Origin: Cellulosilyticum lentocellum DSM 5427
GTDB lineage: Bacteria; Bacillota; Clostridia; Lachnospirales; Cellulosilyticaceae
Direction: 5' to 3'
Assembly (NCBI RefSeq): GCF_000178835.2
Contig: NC_015275.1
Span: 951,001-1,015,000 of the forward strand
Length of the DNA: 64,000 nt
Positions 29,117 through 35,381 of this stretch are shown piece after piece (the stretch's first letter is position 1; each line of letters starts with the position of its first letter). The notes below the pieces were generated by a model. It saw nothing but the letters and a program-made list of their open reading frames with translations. It was not told the origin of the DNA and searched no databases. The translations under genes and the position numbers were made by a program.

Positions 29117-29935
29117 TTGGCAAGGCCTAAGAAAATTGGTATTGATTATTTCCCACTTGACGTAACAGCCGGGATTGATGATGAAATTGAATTGCTTGAG
29201 GCAAAGTTTGGCCTTGTAGGATTTGCTATTTTCATCAAATTACTACAAGCAATTTATAAAAATGGTTACTACAGTAATTGGACAGAAAAAGAGCAATTAT
29301 TATTTGTAAAGCGGGTTAATGTAGAGGGAACATTAGTAAATGATGTAATAAATACATGCTTGCAATGGAAATTGTTTAATAGCAATTTATTTGAACAGTA
29401 TCAAATATTAACTTCACATGGTATACAACAAAGATTTTTATTAGCAGTTGGAAGAAGAGTGAGTGTAGAACTTGATGAAAAATACATTCTTTTGAGTGAA
29501 AAAGAGATTTCAGAAACAAAAACTATAGTTAATGTTACGAAAACTACAGTTAATGCATGCAAAAATACACAAAGTAAAGTAAAGGAAAGTAAAGTAAAGG
29601 AAAGTAGAGTAAATAATAAAGATATTAGTCGTTTCACTCCACCTACACTAGAAGAAATTAAAAGTTATTGTAAAGAAAGAAATAACACTATAGATGCTGA
29701 AATATTTATAGACTTTTATTCTTCTAAAGGTTGGATGATAGGTAAAAATAAAATGAAAGATTGGAAGGCAGCAATTAGAACGTGGGAAAGGAAGTCTGAT
29801 AATGGAAGCTATACAGGAAGTGCTCCAAAGAATACAAGTAATGTCGAATACGAAAGCGAAATCGACAGAGCATTACGAGTTTATGGAAGAACAACAGCAG
29901 ACCTCAAGCTTGAAGATGAAAAACTCCCCTTCTAA
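29117..29935 (+). CDS. DUF4373 phage replication protein (Lin1244/DnaD-like)
   Basis: 272 aa. TTG start at 29117 after AAAGGAGG. The N-terminus (KKIGIDYFPLDVTAGIDDEIELL, then FGLVGFAIFIKLLQAIY) is the DUF4373 winged-helix domain of firmicute phage replication initiators. The linker holds a near-perfect repeat, SKVKESKVKESRVNN, encoded by purine-only repeats at about 29572-29612. The C-terminal part (EEIKSYCKERNNTIDAEIFIDFYSS, WKAAIRTWER) is the DnaD-like tail. It should recruit the helicase loader encoded next. Confidence 0.87.
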   Translation: MARPKKIGIDYFPLDVTAGIDDEIELLEAKFGLVGFAIFIKLLQAIYKNGYYSNWTEKEQLLFVKRVNVEGTLVNDVINTCLQWKLFNSNLFEQYQILTSHGIQQRFLLAVGRRVSVELDEKYILLSEKEISETKTIVNVTKTTVNACKNTQSKVKESKVKESRVNNKDISRFTPPTLEEIKSYCKERNNTIDAEIFIDFYSSKGWMIGKNKMKDWKAAIRTWERKSDNGSYTGSAPKNTSNVEYESEIDRALRVYGRTTADLKLEDEKLPF

Positions 29936-30662
29936 TTGTCCTAAATGTAAAGGTATGGGATGGATATTAGATGTAGGAACAAATACAGCAAGTAAATGTG
30001 TATGTTATGAAGAAATGGTACAAAGCAATAGATTGAAGTTTGCAATGATACCAGATGAATTTAAAAACTTAACTGTAAATAGTTTTGATACTTCTATCTA
30101 TTCAAATAATCAAAAAGAAATAGCAATAAGGGCCAAAAGAATAGTAGGTGGATACATAAATAATTTTGAGGAAATGCAACAACAAGGAAAGGGACTATTC
30201 TTTTTTAGCAAGTCAAGAGGAAGTGGTAAGACAAGGCTTGCAGTAAGTACAGGTAATGCATTAATAATGCATAAGAGTCAAAGAGTGAGGTTTATTACAA
30301 CATTAGATCTATTAAGCAAAATAAAAGAAACTTATAGCAATAGTGATGAATATACAGAACAATCATTACTTAATGAGTTTTATGAGATACCAGTATTGAT
30401 ATTAGATGATATTGGAACTGAGAATGTATCACCATGGGTTACAGAAATATTCTTTAAACTACTAGATACTAGAATGACATATCGAAGAATCACAATTATA
30501 ACTTCTAACCTAAGCATTGAGGACCTTAAGCATGATGAACGTATTAAAAGCAGGCTTAGGAGAATGACAATAACAATAGATATGCCAAATGAAGATATAA
30601 GAAGGAAGTTGGGGACAGAAGAAAATAATGATTTAATCAATAGACTAATTGGAGGATTATGA
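29883..30662 (+). CDS. DnaC/DnaI-like helicase loader (AAA+ ATPase)
   Basis: About 259 aa. A CPKCKGMGW...CVCYEE zinc knuckle comes first, then the AAA+ core: Walker A in SKSRGSGKTRLA, Walker B LILDDIG, sensor I ITSNLS and arginine finger region RIKSRLRRM. It loads the replicative helicase at the phage origin. The start is uncertain: ATG 29883 limits overlap with the upstream gene to 53 bp, ATG 29916 is possible, and ATG 29802 has the best ribosome binding site (AAAGGAAG) but a 134-bp overlap. Confidence 0.85.
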   Translation: MEEQQQTSSLKMKNSPSNCPKCKGMGWILDVGTNTASKCVCYEEMVQSNRLKFAMIPDEFKNLTVNSFDTSIYSNNQKEIAIRAKRIVGGYINNFEEMQQQGKGLFFFSKSRGSGKTRLAVSTGNALIMHKSQRVRFITTLDLLSKIKETYSNSDEYTEQSLLNEFYEIPVLILDDIGTENVSPWVTEIFFKLLDTRMTYRRITIITSNLSIEDLKHDERIKSRLRRMTITIDMPNEDIRRKLGTEENNDLINRLIGGL

Positions 30663-30663
30663 T

Positions 30664-31089
30664 ATGGCAATAAGATTTACAGTACCAGGAGAACCAAAAG
30701 GCAAAGCAAGACCGAGAGTATTTAATCAAGGTGGAAAAAGTCATGCTATGACTCCACAGGATACGCTAAGTTACGAGAGCTTAGTTAAGTGGGTATTTAC
30801 TAACACCATGGAGGCTAGAAAGCTACAAGGAGAGATTGAGGCTAAGATAGTGGCAATGTACCCAATACCTAAAGCTATGACTAAAAAGAATAGGCAATTA
30901 ATTGATGAAGGAAAACTCCATCCGACTAAAAAGCCTGATCTAGATAATGTAGCTAAGATTATTTTAGATAGCTTAAATAAGGTTGCTTTTGATGATGATA
31001 GCCAAGTTACTAGACTGATTGTAGAGAAGCATTTTAGTGATAATCCAAGAGTGGAAGTAACATTAATTGAACGCTTTGAAAAAAAGTAG
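30664..31089 (+). CDS. rusA: RusA-family Holliday junction endonuclease
   Basis: 141 aa. Starts at ATG 30664 after GGAGG. TVPGEPKGKARPRV is the RusA N-terminal motif; KKPDLDNVAKIILDSLN with FDDDSQV carries the catalytic Asp residues. It resolves junctions made by the RecT pathway. The stop codon directly follows AAAAAAAG, an in-phase A AAA AAG slippery heptamer (31080-31086); a -1 shift would add 20 residues (separate entry). Confidence 0.9.
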   Translation: MAIRFTVPGEPKGKARPRVFNQGGKSHAMTPQDTLSYESLVKWVFTNTMEARKLQGEIEAKIVAMYPIPKAMTKKNRQLIDEGKLHPTKKPDLDNVAKIILDSLNKVAFDDDSQVTRLIVEKHFSDNPRVEVTLIERFEKK

Positions 31090-31148
31090 AGTACATAGAA
31101 GTATTAGATGAATTTGGAGAGCGGCAGCTTATGTTTAAAGGATGGTGA
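31080..31148 (+). other. In-phase -1 slippery heptamer at the rusA stop, with 20-codon extension
   Basis: Zero-frame codons are GAA AAA AAG TAG. Slipping back one base at A AAA AAG enters an open frame coding VEYIEVLDEFGERQLMFKGW, ending at TGA 31146-31148. The extension reads like real protein and has no start codon of its own until its last five codons. It could be programmed frameshifting or an A8 tract shortened to A7. Confidence 0.5.
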
Positions 31149-31153
31149 AAAAC

Positions 31154-31324
31154 ATGGATGAACAGCAGGTACAAGACTTAATGAAATGGGCTGAAGAAGT
31201 GGCTAATAAATGCATATATAGTGTGCCTTACATACTTGCATTGCACGGAAAGAAAAATAATGAGCTTAAGGATTGTGAAAAAGCAAAGGTAGTAGTAGCT
31301 AATGAGTTAATCAATGGTAAATAA
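31154..31324 (+). CDS. Hypothetical phage protein, 56 aa
   Basis: ATG 31154 has GGTGAAAA upstream; ATG 31142 is in frame but crowds its site. Small helical protein (QQVQDLMKWAEEVANKCI) with no recognised domain. Confidence 0.5.
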   Translation: MDEQQVQDLMKWAEEVANKCIYSVPYILALHGKKNNELKDCEKAKVVVANELINGK

Positions 31325-31337
31325 AAGTTGATTTTGT

Positions 31338-31361
31338 TTGACTAAAAATATAAATAGTCAA
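31338..31361. promoter_or_regulatory. Palindrome before the HTH gene, likely autoregulatory operator
   Basis: TTGACTA (31338-31344), 10-bp spacer, TAGTCAA (31355-31361). TTGACT can also act as a -35 with TATAAG at 31363, so the operator would cover the promoter. The half-sites match those beside attL (19632-19679). Confidence 0.5.
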
Positions 31362-31379
31362 CTATAAGGAAGTGAAATA

Positions 31380-31625
31380 ATGAAAGAGTTGTTTAAAAGG
31401 TTTAAACAGCTAACAGGGATTAAATATACAGAGTTGGCTGAAGTATTAGGAGTTACTAAGCAGGCAGTAGACAAGTCTATGAATAACTATTCTATAACTC
31501 ATGTGAATGCTAATAAATGGCTACTTACTCAAAAGATAGATGAAGCTATAGAAGATCATAGCAAACAAATACTAGAACTTGAAAAGCTAAAGCAGGAAAT
31601 TAAGGAGTTTAAAGTTGACTTATAA
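31380..31625 (+). CDS. HTH protein with coiled-coil tail, 81 aa
   Basis: Residues about 1-45 (FKQLTGIKYTELAEVLGVTKQAVDKSM) form a helix-turn-helix; the C-terminal half (IEDHSKQILELEKLKQEIKEF) is a coiled coil for dimerisation. ATG 31380 follows AAGGAAGTGA. The palindrome in front suggests it controls its own promoter, and the same half-sites near attL suggest it might also act on recombination (inference). Confidence 0.7.
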   Translation: MKELFKRFKQLTGIKYTELAEVLGVTKQAVDKSMNNYSITHVNANKWLLTQKIDEAIEDHSKQILELEKLKQEIKEFKVDL

Positions 31626-31637
31626 GAAGGTGAGACC

Positions 31638-31796
31638 GTGGCAGTACCAAAGTGTAAGGAATGTAAATACATGTATGGACCTAAATGCCCTAATCGAACT
31701 TATAGGAGATGCGAGCATCCGGTAATTACATGCAGGTACATAAGAGGAAATGAGCATAGTACAAGTCCTAAGTGGTGTCCACTCAGAGATAAATAA
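31638..31796 (+). CDS. Cys-rich mini-protein, 52 aa
   Basis: GTG 31638 with GAAGGTGAG upstream. Cysteines at residues 6, 9, 17, 25, 32 and 47 (KCKECKYMYGPKCPN) suggest one or two zinc sites. No known function; one of a series of such proteins in this prophage. Confidence 0.55.
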   Translation: MAVPKCKECKYMYGPKCPNRTYRRCEHPVITCRYIRGNEHSTSPKWCPLRDK

Positions 31797-31825
31797 AAGT
31801 ATTTTTAATTAAGGAGGAAAAGAGA

Positions 31826-32230
31826 ATGAGCGATTACAAGTATACGCTTATAACAAGCCAGTACTGGCACTCATATCATATGTTTATTGTAGCCTTCAAT
31901 GAAGAGTCTTTCATAGAACAAGCAAAGAATATGTCGAGAGAGTTAATTGAGTATAAAGGCCCATCAACGAGAGATTATCTAGGCGACTTAGAATATAACT
32001 ACGAAACACCAGAGATAAGGCAGAGGTATAACATAAATGAACAAGGTGACATATATATACAGAATTTTATAAATCTATCGGTTGCGTTGAGATGGATGAA
32101 AAAATATATAGGTGAAGAAGATAATGCTTCTAAAGGGTACAAGAAAAAAGAAATTAAAAAGGATATAGAAGAACATCATAGATTTGAAAAGGTAAAAGAA
32201 ATCGTAGAAAAGTATTTTGAAATCTTATAA
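31826..32230 (+). CDS. Hypothetical phage protein, 134 aa
   Basis: Begins MSDYKYTLITSQYWHSYHMF after AAGGAGG. The N-terminal half looks alpha/beta; the C-terminal third is a very charged helix (KKKEIKKDIEEHHRFEKV). No family recognised. Confidence 0.55.
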   Translation: MSDYKYTLITSQYWHSYHMFIVAFNEESFIEQAKNMSRELIEYKGPSTRDYLGDLEYNYETPEIRQRYNINEQGDIYIQNFINLSVALRWMKKYIGEEDNASKGYKKKEIKKDIEEHHRFEKVKEIVEKYFEIL

Positions 32231-32258
32231 AAGTGTTTTTTGAAAAGGAGGTGTGATA

Positions 32259-32486
32259 TTGGAAGAAAAGTTATTGTGCGTACATACTGTAAAAACAATG
32301 TTTGGAGATGGGACACTGTTTGAGAAAGGTAAGATGTATGATTTTGTAAAAGTAGATAATAAGTATTCAAAACAACATGGTTTTATAGGGTACATAAAGA
32401 AAGATGATGAAAAATACAAAAGATGGTTAACTAGAAAGTTTAGATATGAACATTTTAGAAGAGCTGGTGAGCATAATGAAGTGTGA
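32259..32486 (+). CDS. Hypothetical phage protein, 75 aa
   Basis: TTG 32259 fits AAAGGAGG (7-nt spacing) better than GTG 32253. The sequence (GDGTLFEKGKMYDFVKVDNKYSKQHG) resembles small SH3-like phage proteins, without certainty. Overlaps the next gene by 11 bp. Confidence 0.5.
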   Translation: MEEKLLCVHTVKTMFGDGTLFEKGKMYDFVKVDNKYSKQHGFIGYIKKDDEKYKRWLTRKFRYEHFRRAGEHNEV

Positions 32487-32655
32487 CGGTTGTGATTTAA
32501 AGATAAATTGTGAGATGGCTAGTAAAGGATTTGCACCTTGTATAAGTCCATGTGAGCATTGCATAAATAGAGACCATGAAATTTTTGAAAAACCATGTGT
32601 ATATTGCCATGTATTCGCTATGGATGGGCATTGCAGTTTTGAAAGTAACAAATAA
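32476..32655 (+). CDS. Cys-rich zinc-binding mini-protein, 59 aa
   Basis: ATG 32476 after GGTGAG. Nine cysteines in 59 residues, in CxxC and CxxxC arrangements (CDGCDLKINC, CISPCEHCI, CVYCH), strongly suggest two zinc sites. Partner and role are unknown. Confidence 0.6.
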   Translation: MKCDGCDLKINCEMASKGFAPCISPCEHCINRDHEIFEKPCVYCHVFAMDGHCSFESNK

Positions 32656-32676
32656 CTTTTTGTTTAAGTAAAAAAG

Positions 32677-32725
32677 ATAGGAGGAAAGAGGTCGTGGCCA
32701 CGTAAATCCTTAAGGAACCTCCTAT
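32677..32725 (+). promoter_or_regulatory. Symmetrical leader of the methyltransferase gene
   Basis: ATAGGAGG (32677-32684) pairs with CCTCCTAT (32718-32725); between them are two perfect palindromes, CGTGGCCACG (32693-32702) and TCCTTAAGGA (32707-32716). AGGAGG also precedes a three-residue ORF, GTG GCC ACG TAA (32694-32705). The methyltransferase ATG itself has no good ribosome binding site. Confidence 0.55.
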
Positions 32726-32732
32726 AAAAAAT

Positions 32733-33392
32733 ATGAAAAGAAATATTCTTTTAAGCTTATTTGATTTAACAGGTAATTGGTCAAGACCATACAGAGAAAA
32801 TGGTTTTGAAATTATACAGGTTGATTTGCAAGCAGGTATAGATATACTTACGTGGGATTACAAACAGATACCTAAAGAAAGAGTATATGGTATTTTGGCA
32901 GCTTGTCCATGTACAGATTTCTCATTAAGTGGCGCAAGGCATTTCGCTAGAAAAGATGCAGATGGGACTACAGCTAAAAGTATTGAATTAGTACAGAAAA
33001 CGTTAGAAATAGTTGATTACTTTGAACCTGCGTTTTGGGTAGTTGAAAATCCAATGAGCAGAATACATAAGCTTAATACAGGATTAGGTGAAGTTAAGTT
33101 TAAGTTCAATCCTTGCGATTTTGCAGGATATCTACAATCAGAAGAAGAACAAGCAGAAAATAGATATAACAAAACAACATGGCTATGGGGAAAATTTAAT
33201 AATCCAGTATTAAAAAGAATTGAACCATTTATGAAGGACAGTCCATTTTGGAAAAGAACTGATCCTACAGGTGAGAACCATATCAACGGGAGTACATTTG
33301 GAAAGAAAGGTTTGTCTAGACAGGATTGGGCAAATATAAGAAGTGCGACACCGATGGGCTTTGCCTGGGCATTTTATGAAGCAAATCATTAA
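32733..33392 (+). CDS. Mini DNA (cytosine-5) methyltransferase-like protein
   Basis: 219 aa, far shorter than typical C5-methyltransferases (300-450 aa). Motif I is atypical (LFDLTGNWSRPY), motif IV is present with the catalytic Cys (ACPCTDFSLSG), motif VI is ENP rather than ENV (VVENPMSRIH), and the end (MGFAWAFYEANH) resembles motif X. The target-recognition domain is reduced. Such orphan phage enzymes usually protect DNA from host restriction; one substrate sequence could be the GGCC palindrome in its own leader (speculation). Confidence 0.75.
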   Translation: MKRNILLSLFDLTGNWSRPYRENGFEIIQVDLQAGIDILTWDYKQIPKERVYGILAACPCTDFSLSGARHFARKDADGTTAKSIELVQKTLEIVDYFEPAFWVVENPMSRIHKLNTGLGEVKFKFNPCDFAGYLQSEEEQAENRYNKTTWLWGKFNNPVLKRIEPFMKDSPFWKRTDPTGENHINGSTFGKKGLSRQDWANIRSATPMGFAWAFYEANH

Positions 33393-33422
33393 TATTAACA
33401 AAATGAATTTTTAAATACTAAT

Positions 33423-33439
33423 GGCCCCAATAAGGGGCC
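33423..33439. other. GGCCCC/GGGGCC hairpin after the methyltransferase gene
   Basis: Six-bp G/C stem with a 5-nt loop, 31 bp past the stop; no T-run, so a weak terminator or RNA-processing element. Confidence 0.4.
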
Positions 33440-33548
33440 TGGAAACTTAGTTAGAGATTGAATAAATGTCTGTTGGCATAAGTATAATCGTTACATTATT
33501 AATATATACCTAAATATAAAGTTTATGCGTTAAAAGGTGAGATGCTTT

Positions 33549-33578
33549 TAAATAAAATAAGCCCCTAGATATAGGGGC
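33549..33578 (-). terminator. Terminator of the 31-aa minus-strand gene
   Basis: GCCCCT/AGGGGC stem (33561-33566 and 33573-33578); on the minus strand it is followed by TTATTTTATTT. Confidence 0.55.
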
Positions 33579-33596
33579 ATGGTGGAGAGTAATGGA

Positions 33597-33692
33597 TTAA
33601 ATATATAGTATTTTACAAGTAACATATAGGGCAGCTATAAATACAGCATACAGAAAAAGAAATTCATATTTTCTAAAAATATCTAGATTCAT
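33597..33692 (-). CDS. Hydrophobic 31-aa peptide on the minus strand
   Basis: Minus-strand ATG 33692 with TGGAGGTG at 6 nt. The peptide starts MNLDIFRKYEF and continues with one hydrophobic helix (LFLYAVFIAALYVTCKILYI). It has its own terminator and sits in a 436-bp stretch with no + strand gene, opposite to the surrounding operon. This is the look of a type I toxin or small holin-like membrane peptide; no antisense antitoxin RNA was identified. Confidence 0.55.
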   Translation of the reverse strand: MNLDIFRKYEFLFLYAVFIAALYVTCKILYI

Positions 33693-33828
33693 TGCTACAC
33701 CTCCATTTAATAATAATTATTATATTTATAATATTACAAAAATTATATTTAGTAAATGTAGTTTTTTGTAAAAGTAATCAAGTTTATAGGAAAGTACATC
33801 AAAATAAGAATTTGAAAAGGGTGAGATT

Positions 33829-34023
33829 ATGGGAATAAGCAAGTTAGAAGCAGCAATCAATAAAGTTGAACAGTATAGCAGCAATCCAGAATTTAATTCT
33901 ATTGAATGGAATGAGTTAATGGCTGATTTAGGTAATAAAACTTATATTGATGCACTTAATGGCAAGTTATTTAGAAAGAACGGAAAAGGTGAATTAGTAA
34001 AGGTAGAAGTGAAAGGGAGATAA
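33829..34023 (+). CDS. Hypothetical phage protein, 64 aa
   Basis: ATG 33829 after AAGGGTGAG. Helical N-terminal half (KLEAAINKVEQYSSNPEF) and basic C-terminus. The preceding gap (33393-33828) holds only hairpins and the minus-strand peptide gene. Not recognised. Confidence 0.5.
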   Translation: MGISKLEAAINKVEQYSSNPEFNSIEWNELMADLGNKTYIDALNGKLFRKNGKGELVKVEVKGR

Positions 34024-34057
34024 TTTAAAATCCAAAATTGAAAGGGGTGACGTCGCT

Positions 34058-34159
34058 GTGAAAAAAAGAGATTACTGGAGAACACATTGTAAAAGGAATT
34101 ATGGGTGTTATGGTGATAAAGGAACGTGCTTGTTTGGGAAGGTCGCTAGATTACATTAG
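34058..34159 (+). CDS. Basic Cys-containing mini-protein, 33 aa
   Basis: GTG 34058 with AAAGGGGTGA upstream; sequence starts MKKRDYWRTHCKRNYGC, with cysteines at 11, 17 and 24. The strong ribosome binding site supports translation. Confidence 0.45.
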   Translation: MKKRDYWRTHCKRNYGCYGDKGTCLFGKVARLH

Positions 34160-34208
34160 TTTATTCTTACTTGGGTAAATAAAATCAGAGTTTGGAAAGG
34201 TGGTATAT

Positions 34209-34469
34209 ATGGGAACGGTAAGAGTAAGTGGAACGTGTCCGATATGTGGCAAAAACATAGAGCATAAAGGATTTATGGTATTGCCCGAGCTTGAATTTCA
34301 AATAAAAATGCAATGGCATTGCTTAGCAGAACATAAGAAGTGGATTATTAAACCAGAATATACAGTACGTTTTATAATGTGTGTACTCTTAGGATATCCA
34401 CTAGTTTTAGTAAGAGGAATAGTGTTATTAGTAACATTTCCGTTTTGGTGGATACATGAAAACATTTAA
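34209..34469 (+). CDS. Zinc-ribbon membrane protein, 86 aa
   Basis: ATG 34209 (AAAGGTGG upstream). TCPICGKN gives a CxxC near the start, with Cys/His later (WHCLAEH); the C-terminal 35 residues are a hydrophobic membrane segment (IMCVLLGYPLVLVRGIVLL). Unknown role. Confidence 0.5.
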   Translation: MGTVRVSGTCPICGKNIEHKGFMVLPELEFQIKMQWHCLAEHKKWIIKPEYTVRFIMCVLLGYPLVLVRGIVLLVTFPFWWIHENI

Positions 34470-34497
34470 AATATAAGTTTTGGAAGGTGAAAAGATT

Positions 34498-34668
34498 ATG
34501 GAGTCAATTAAATGTAGATGTGGTAGCACAAATATGGCAATGATGAAAAAGAAAGCATCAACTCAAACAGGTTTATATTGTAAAGACTGTGGTCAATGGC
34601 AAAAATGGTTAGGTAAAAAGGAAATTAATAAACTAATACTTAATGGAATTGAAATGAAAGAAGTGTAA
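34498..34668 (+). CDS. Zinc-ribbon mini-protein, 56 aa
   Basis: ATG 34498 after GGAAGGTG. CRCGSTNM and YCKDCGQW form a two-knuckle zinc ribbon; the tail is basic. Possible DNA- or RNA-binding helper. Confidence 0.5.
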   Translation: MESIKCRCGSTNMAMMKKKASTQTGLYCKDCGQWQKWLGKKEINKLILNGIEMKEV

Positions 34669-34697
34669 CAAATCTGATTTTTGGGAGCGTGAGAATA

Positions 34698-34859
34698 TTG
34701 AAATACAGATTTTTAAAATGGGTTGATAGGGTACTACATAGACAAGTAGAAAGATGTGTAGTGTGTGGCAGAAAACTAACAGTAGAAGAAGCTTATTATT
34801 ATGATTGCAGATGTGAGAAATGCGAAGAAAAGATAGCAAATGATTTACTTATGAAATAA
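34698..34859 (+). CDS. Zinc-ribbon mini-protein, 53 aa
   Basis: TTG 34698, moderate ribosome binding site (GGGAGCGTGAG). CVVCGRKL and CRCEKCEEK provide two zinc knuckles 17 residues apart; N-terminal basic helix. Confidence 0.45.
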   Translation: MKYRFLKWVDRVLHRQVERCVVCGRKLTVEEAYYYDCRCEKCEEKIANDLLMK

Positions 34860-34867
34860 ATACATAG

Positions 34868-34889
34868 GGTGCTGGCTTAGTCTAGCACC
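34868..34889 (+). terminator. Weak hairpin before the YopX gene
   Basis: GGTGCT / AGCACC stem followed by TTCTATAT; probably an attenuating hairpin rather than a full stop. Confidence 0.35.
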
Positions 34890-34908
34890 TTCTATATAGG
34901 AGGGAATC

Positions 34909-35295
34909 ATGAGAGAGATTAAGTTTAGAGGATATAACAAGGAATTTGATGGAGATCAATTTGTATATGGTGAAACAATATTGTTCCAGGAATATAAGCA
35001 ACAATGGGTAATGCTAATAGAAAATGAACTAGGTGAACAATGGGTTGACATTAAAGAACCACAACAGTACACAGGCCTAGAGGACAAGAACGGTAAGGAA
35101 ATTTATGAGGGCGACATAGTTAAAGTAAAAGATAATTATATACCTGGAGAAGTTAATATTGATATAAATGGTGAAGTTAAATTTAAAGACGCTAGTTTTT
35201 GTATTTCAGGTAGTGGAATTACTAGATATAGATGGTGTGATTATGAGATTGAAGTAATCGGTAATATCTATGAAAATCTAGACTTATTAGATTAA
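34909..35295 (+). CDS. YopX-family phage protein
   Basis: 128 aa. Begins REIKFRGYNKEF and contains YTGLEDKNGKEIYEGDIV and EVIGNIYEN, the diagnostic segments of the YopX family (named from phage SPbeta), found near the early/late boundary of many firmicute phages. Beta-rich, oligomeric; role not known. ATG follows TAGGAGGG. Confidence 0.85.
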   Translation: MREIKFRGYNKEFDGDQFVYGETILFQEYKQQWVMLIENELGEQWVDIKEPQQYTGLEDKNGKEIYEGDIVKVKDNYIPGEVNIDINGEVKFKDASFCISGSGITRYRWCDYEIEVIGNIYENLDLLD

Positions 35296-35381
35296 ACAAA
35301 TTCGACTTTGGGAAGTAGCATAAATTAACAAGCTAGTAACGTCAGGGGGACTGTTAAATATACTAGATTGGAGAATTTAAA

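Noticed and set aside
33541..33567. Eight-codon plus-strand ORF after AAAAGGTGAG
   Set aside because: It ends inside the minus-strand terminator hairpin and has no support beyond a chance ribosome binding site.
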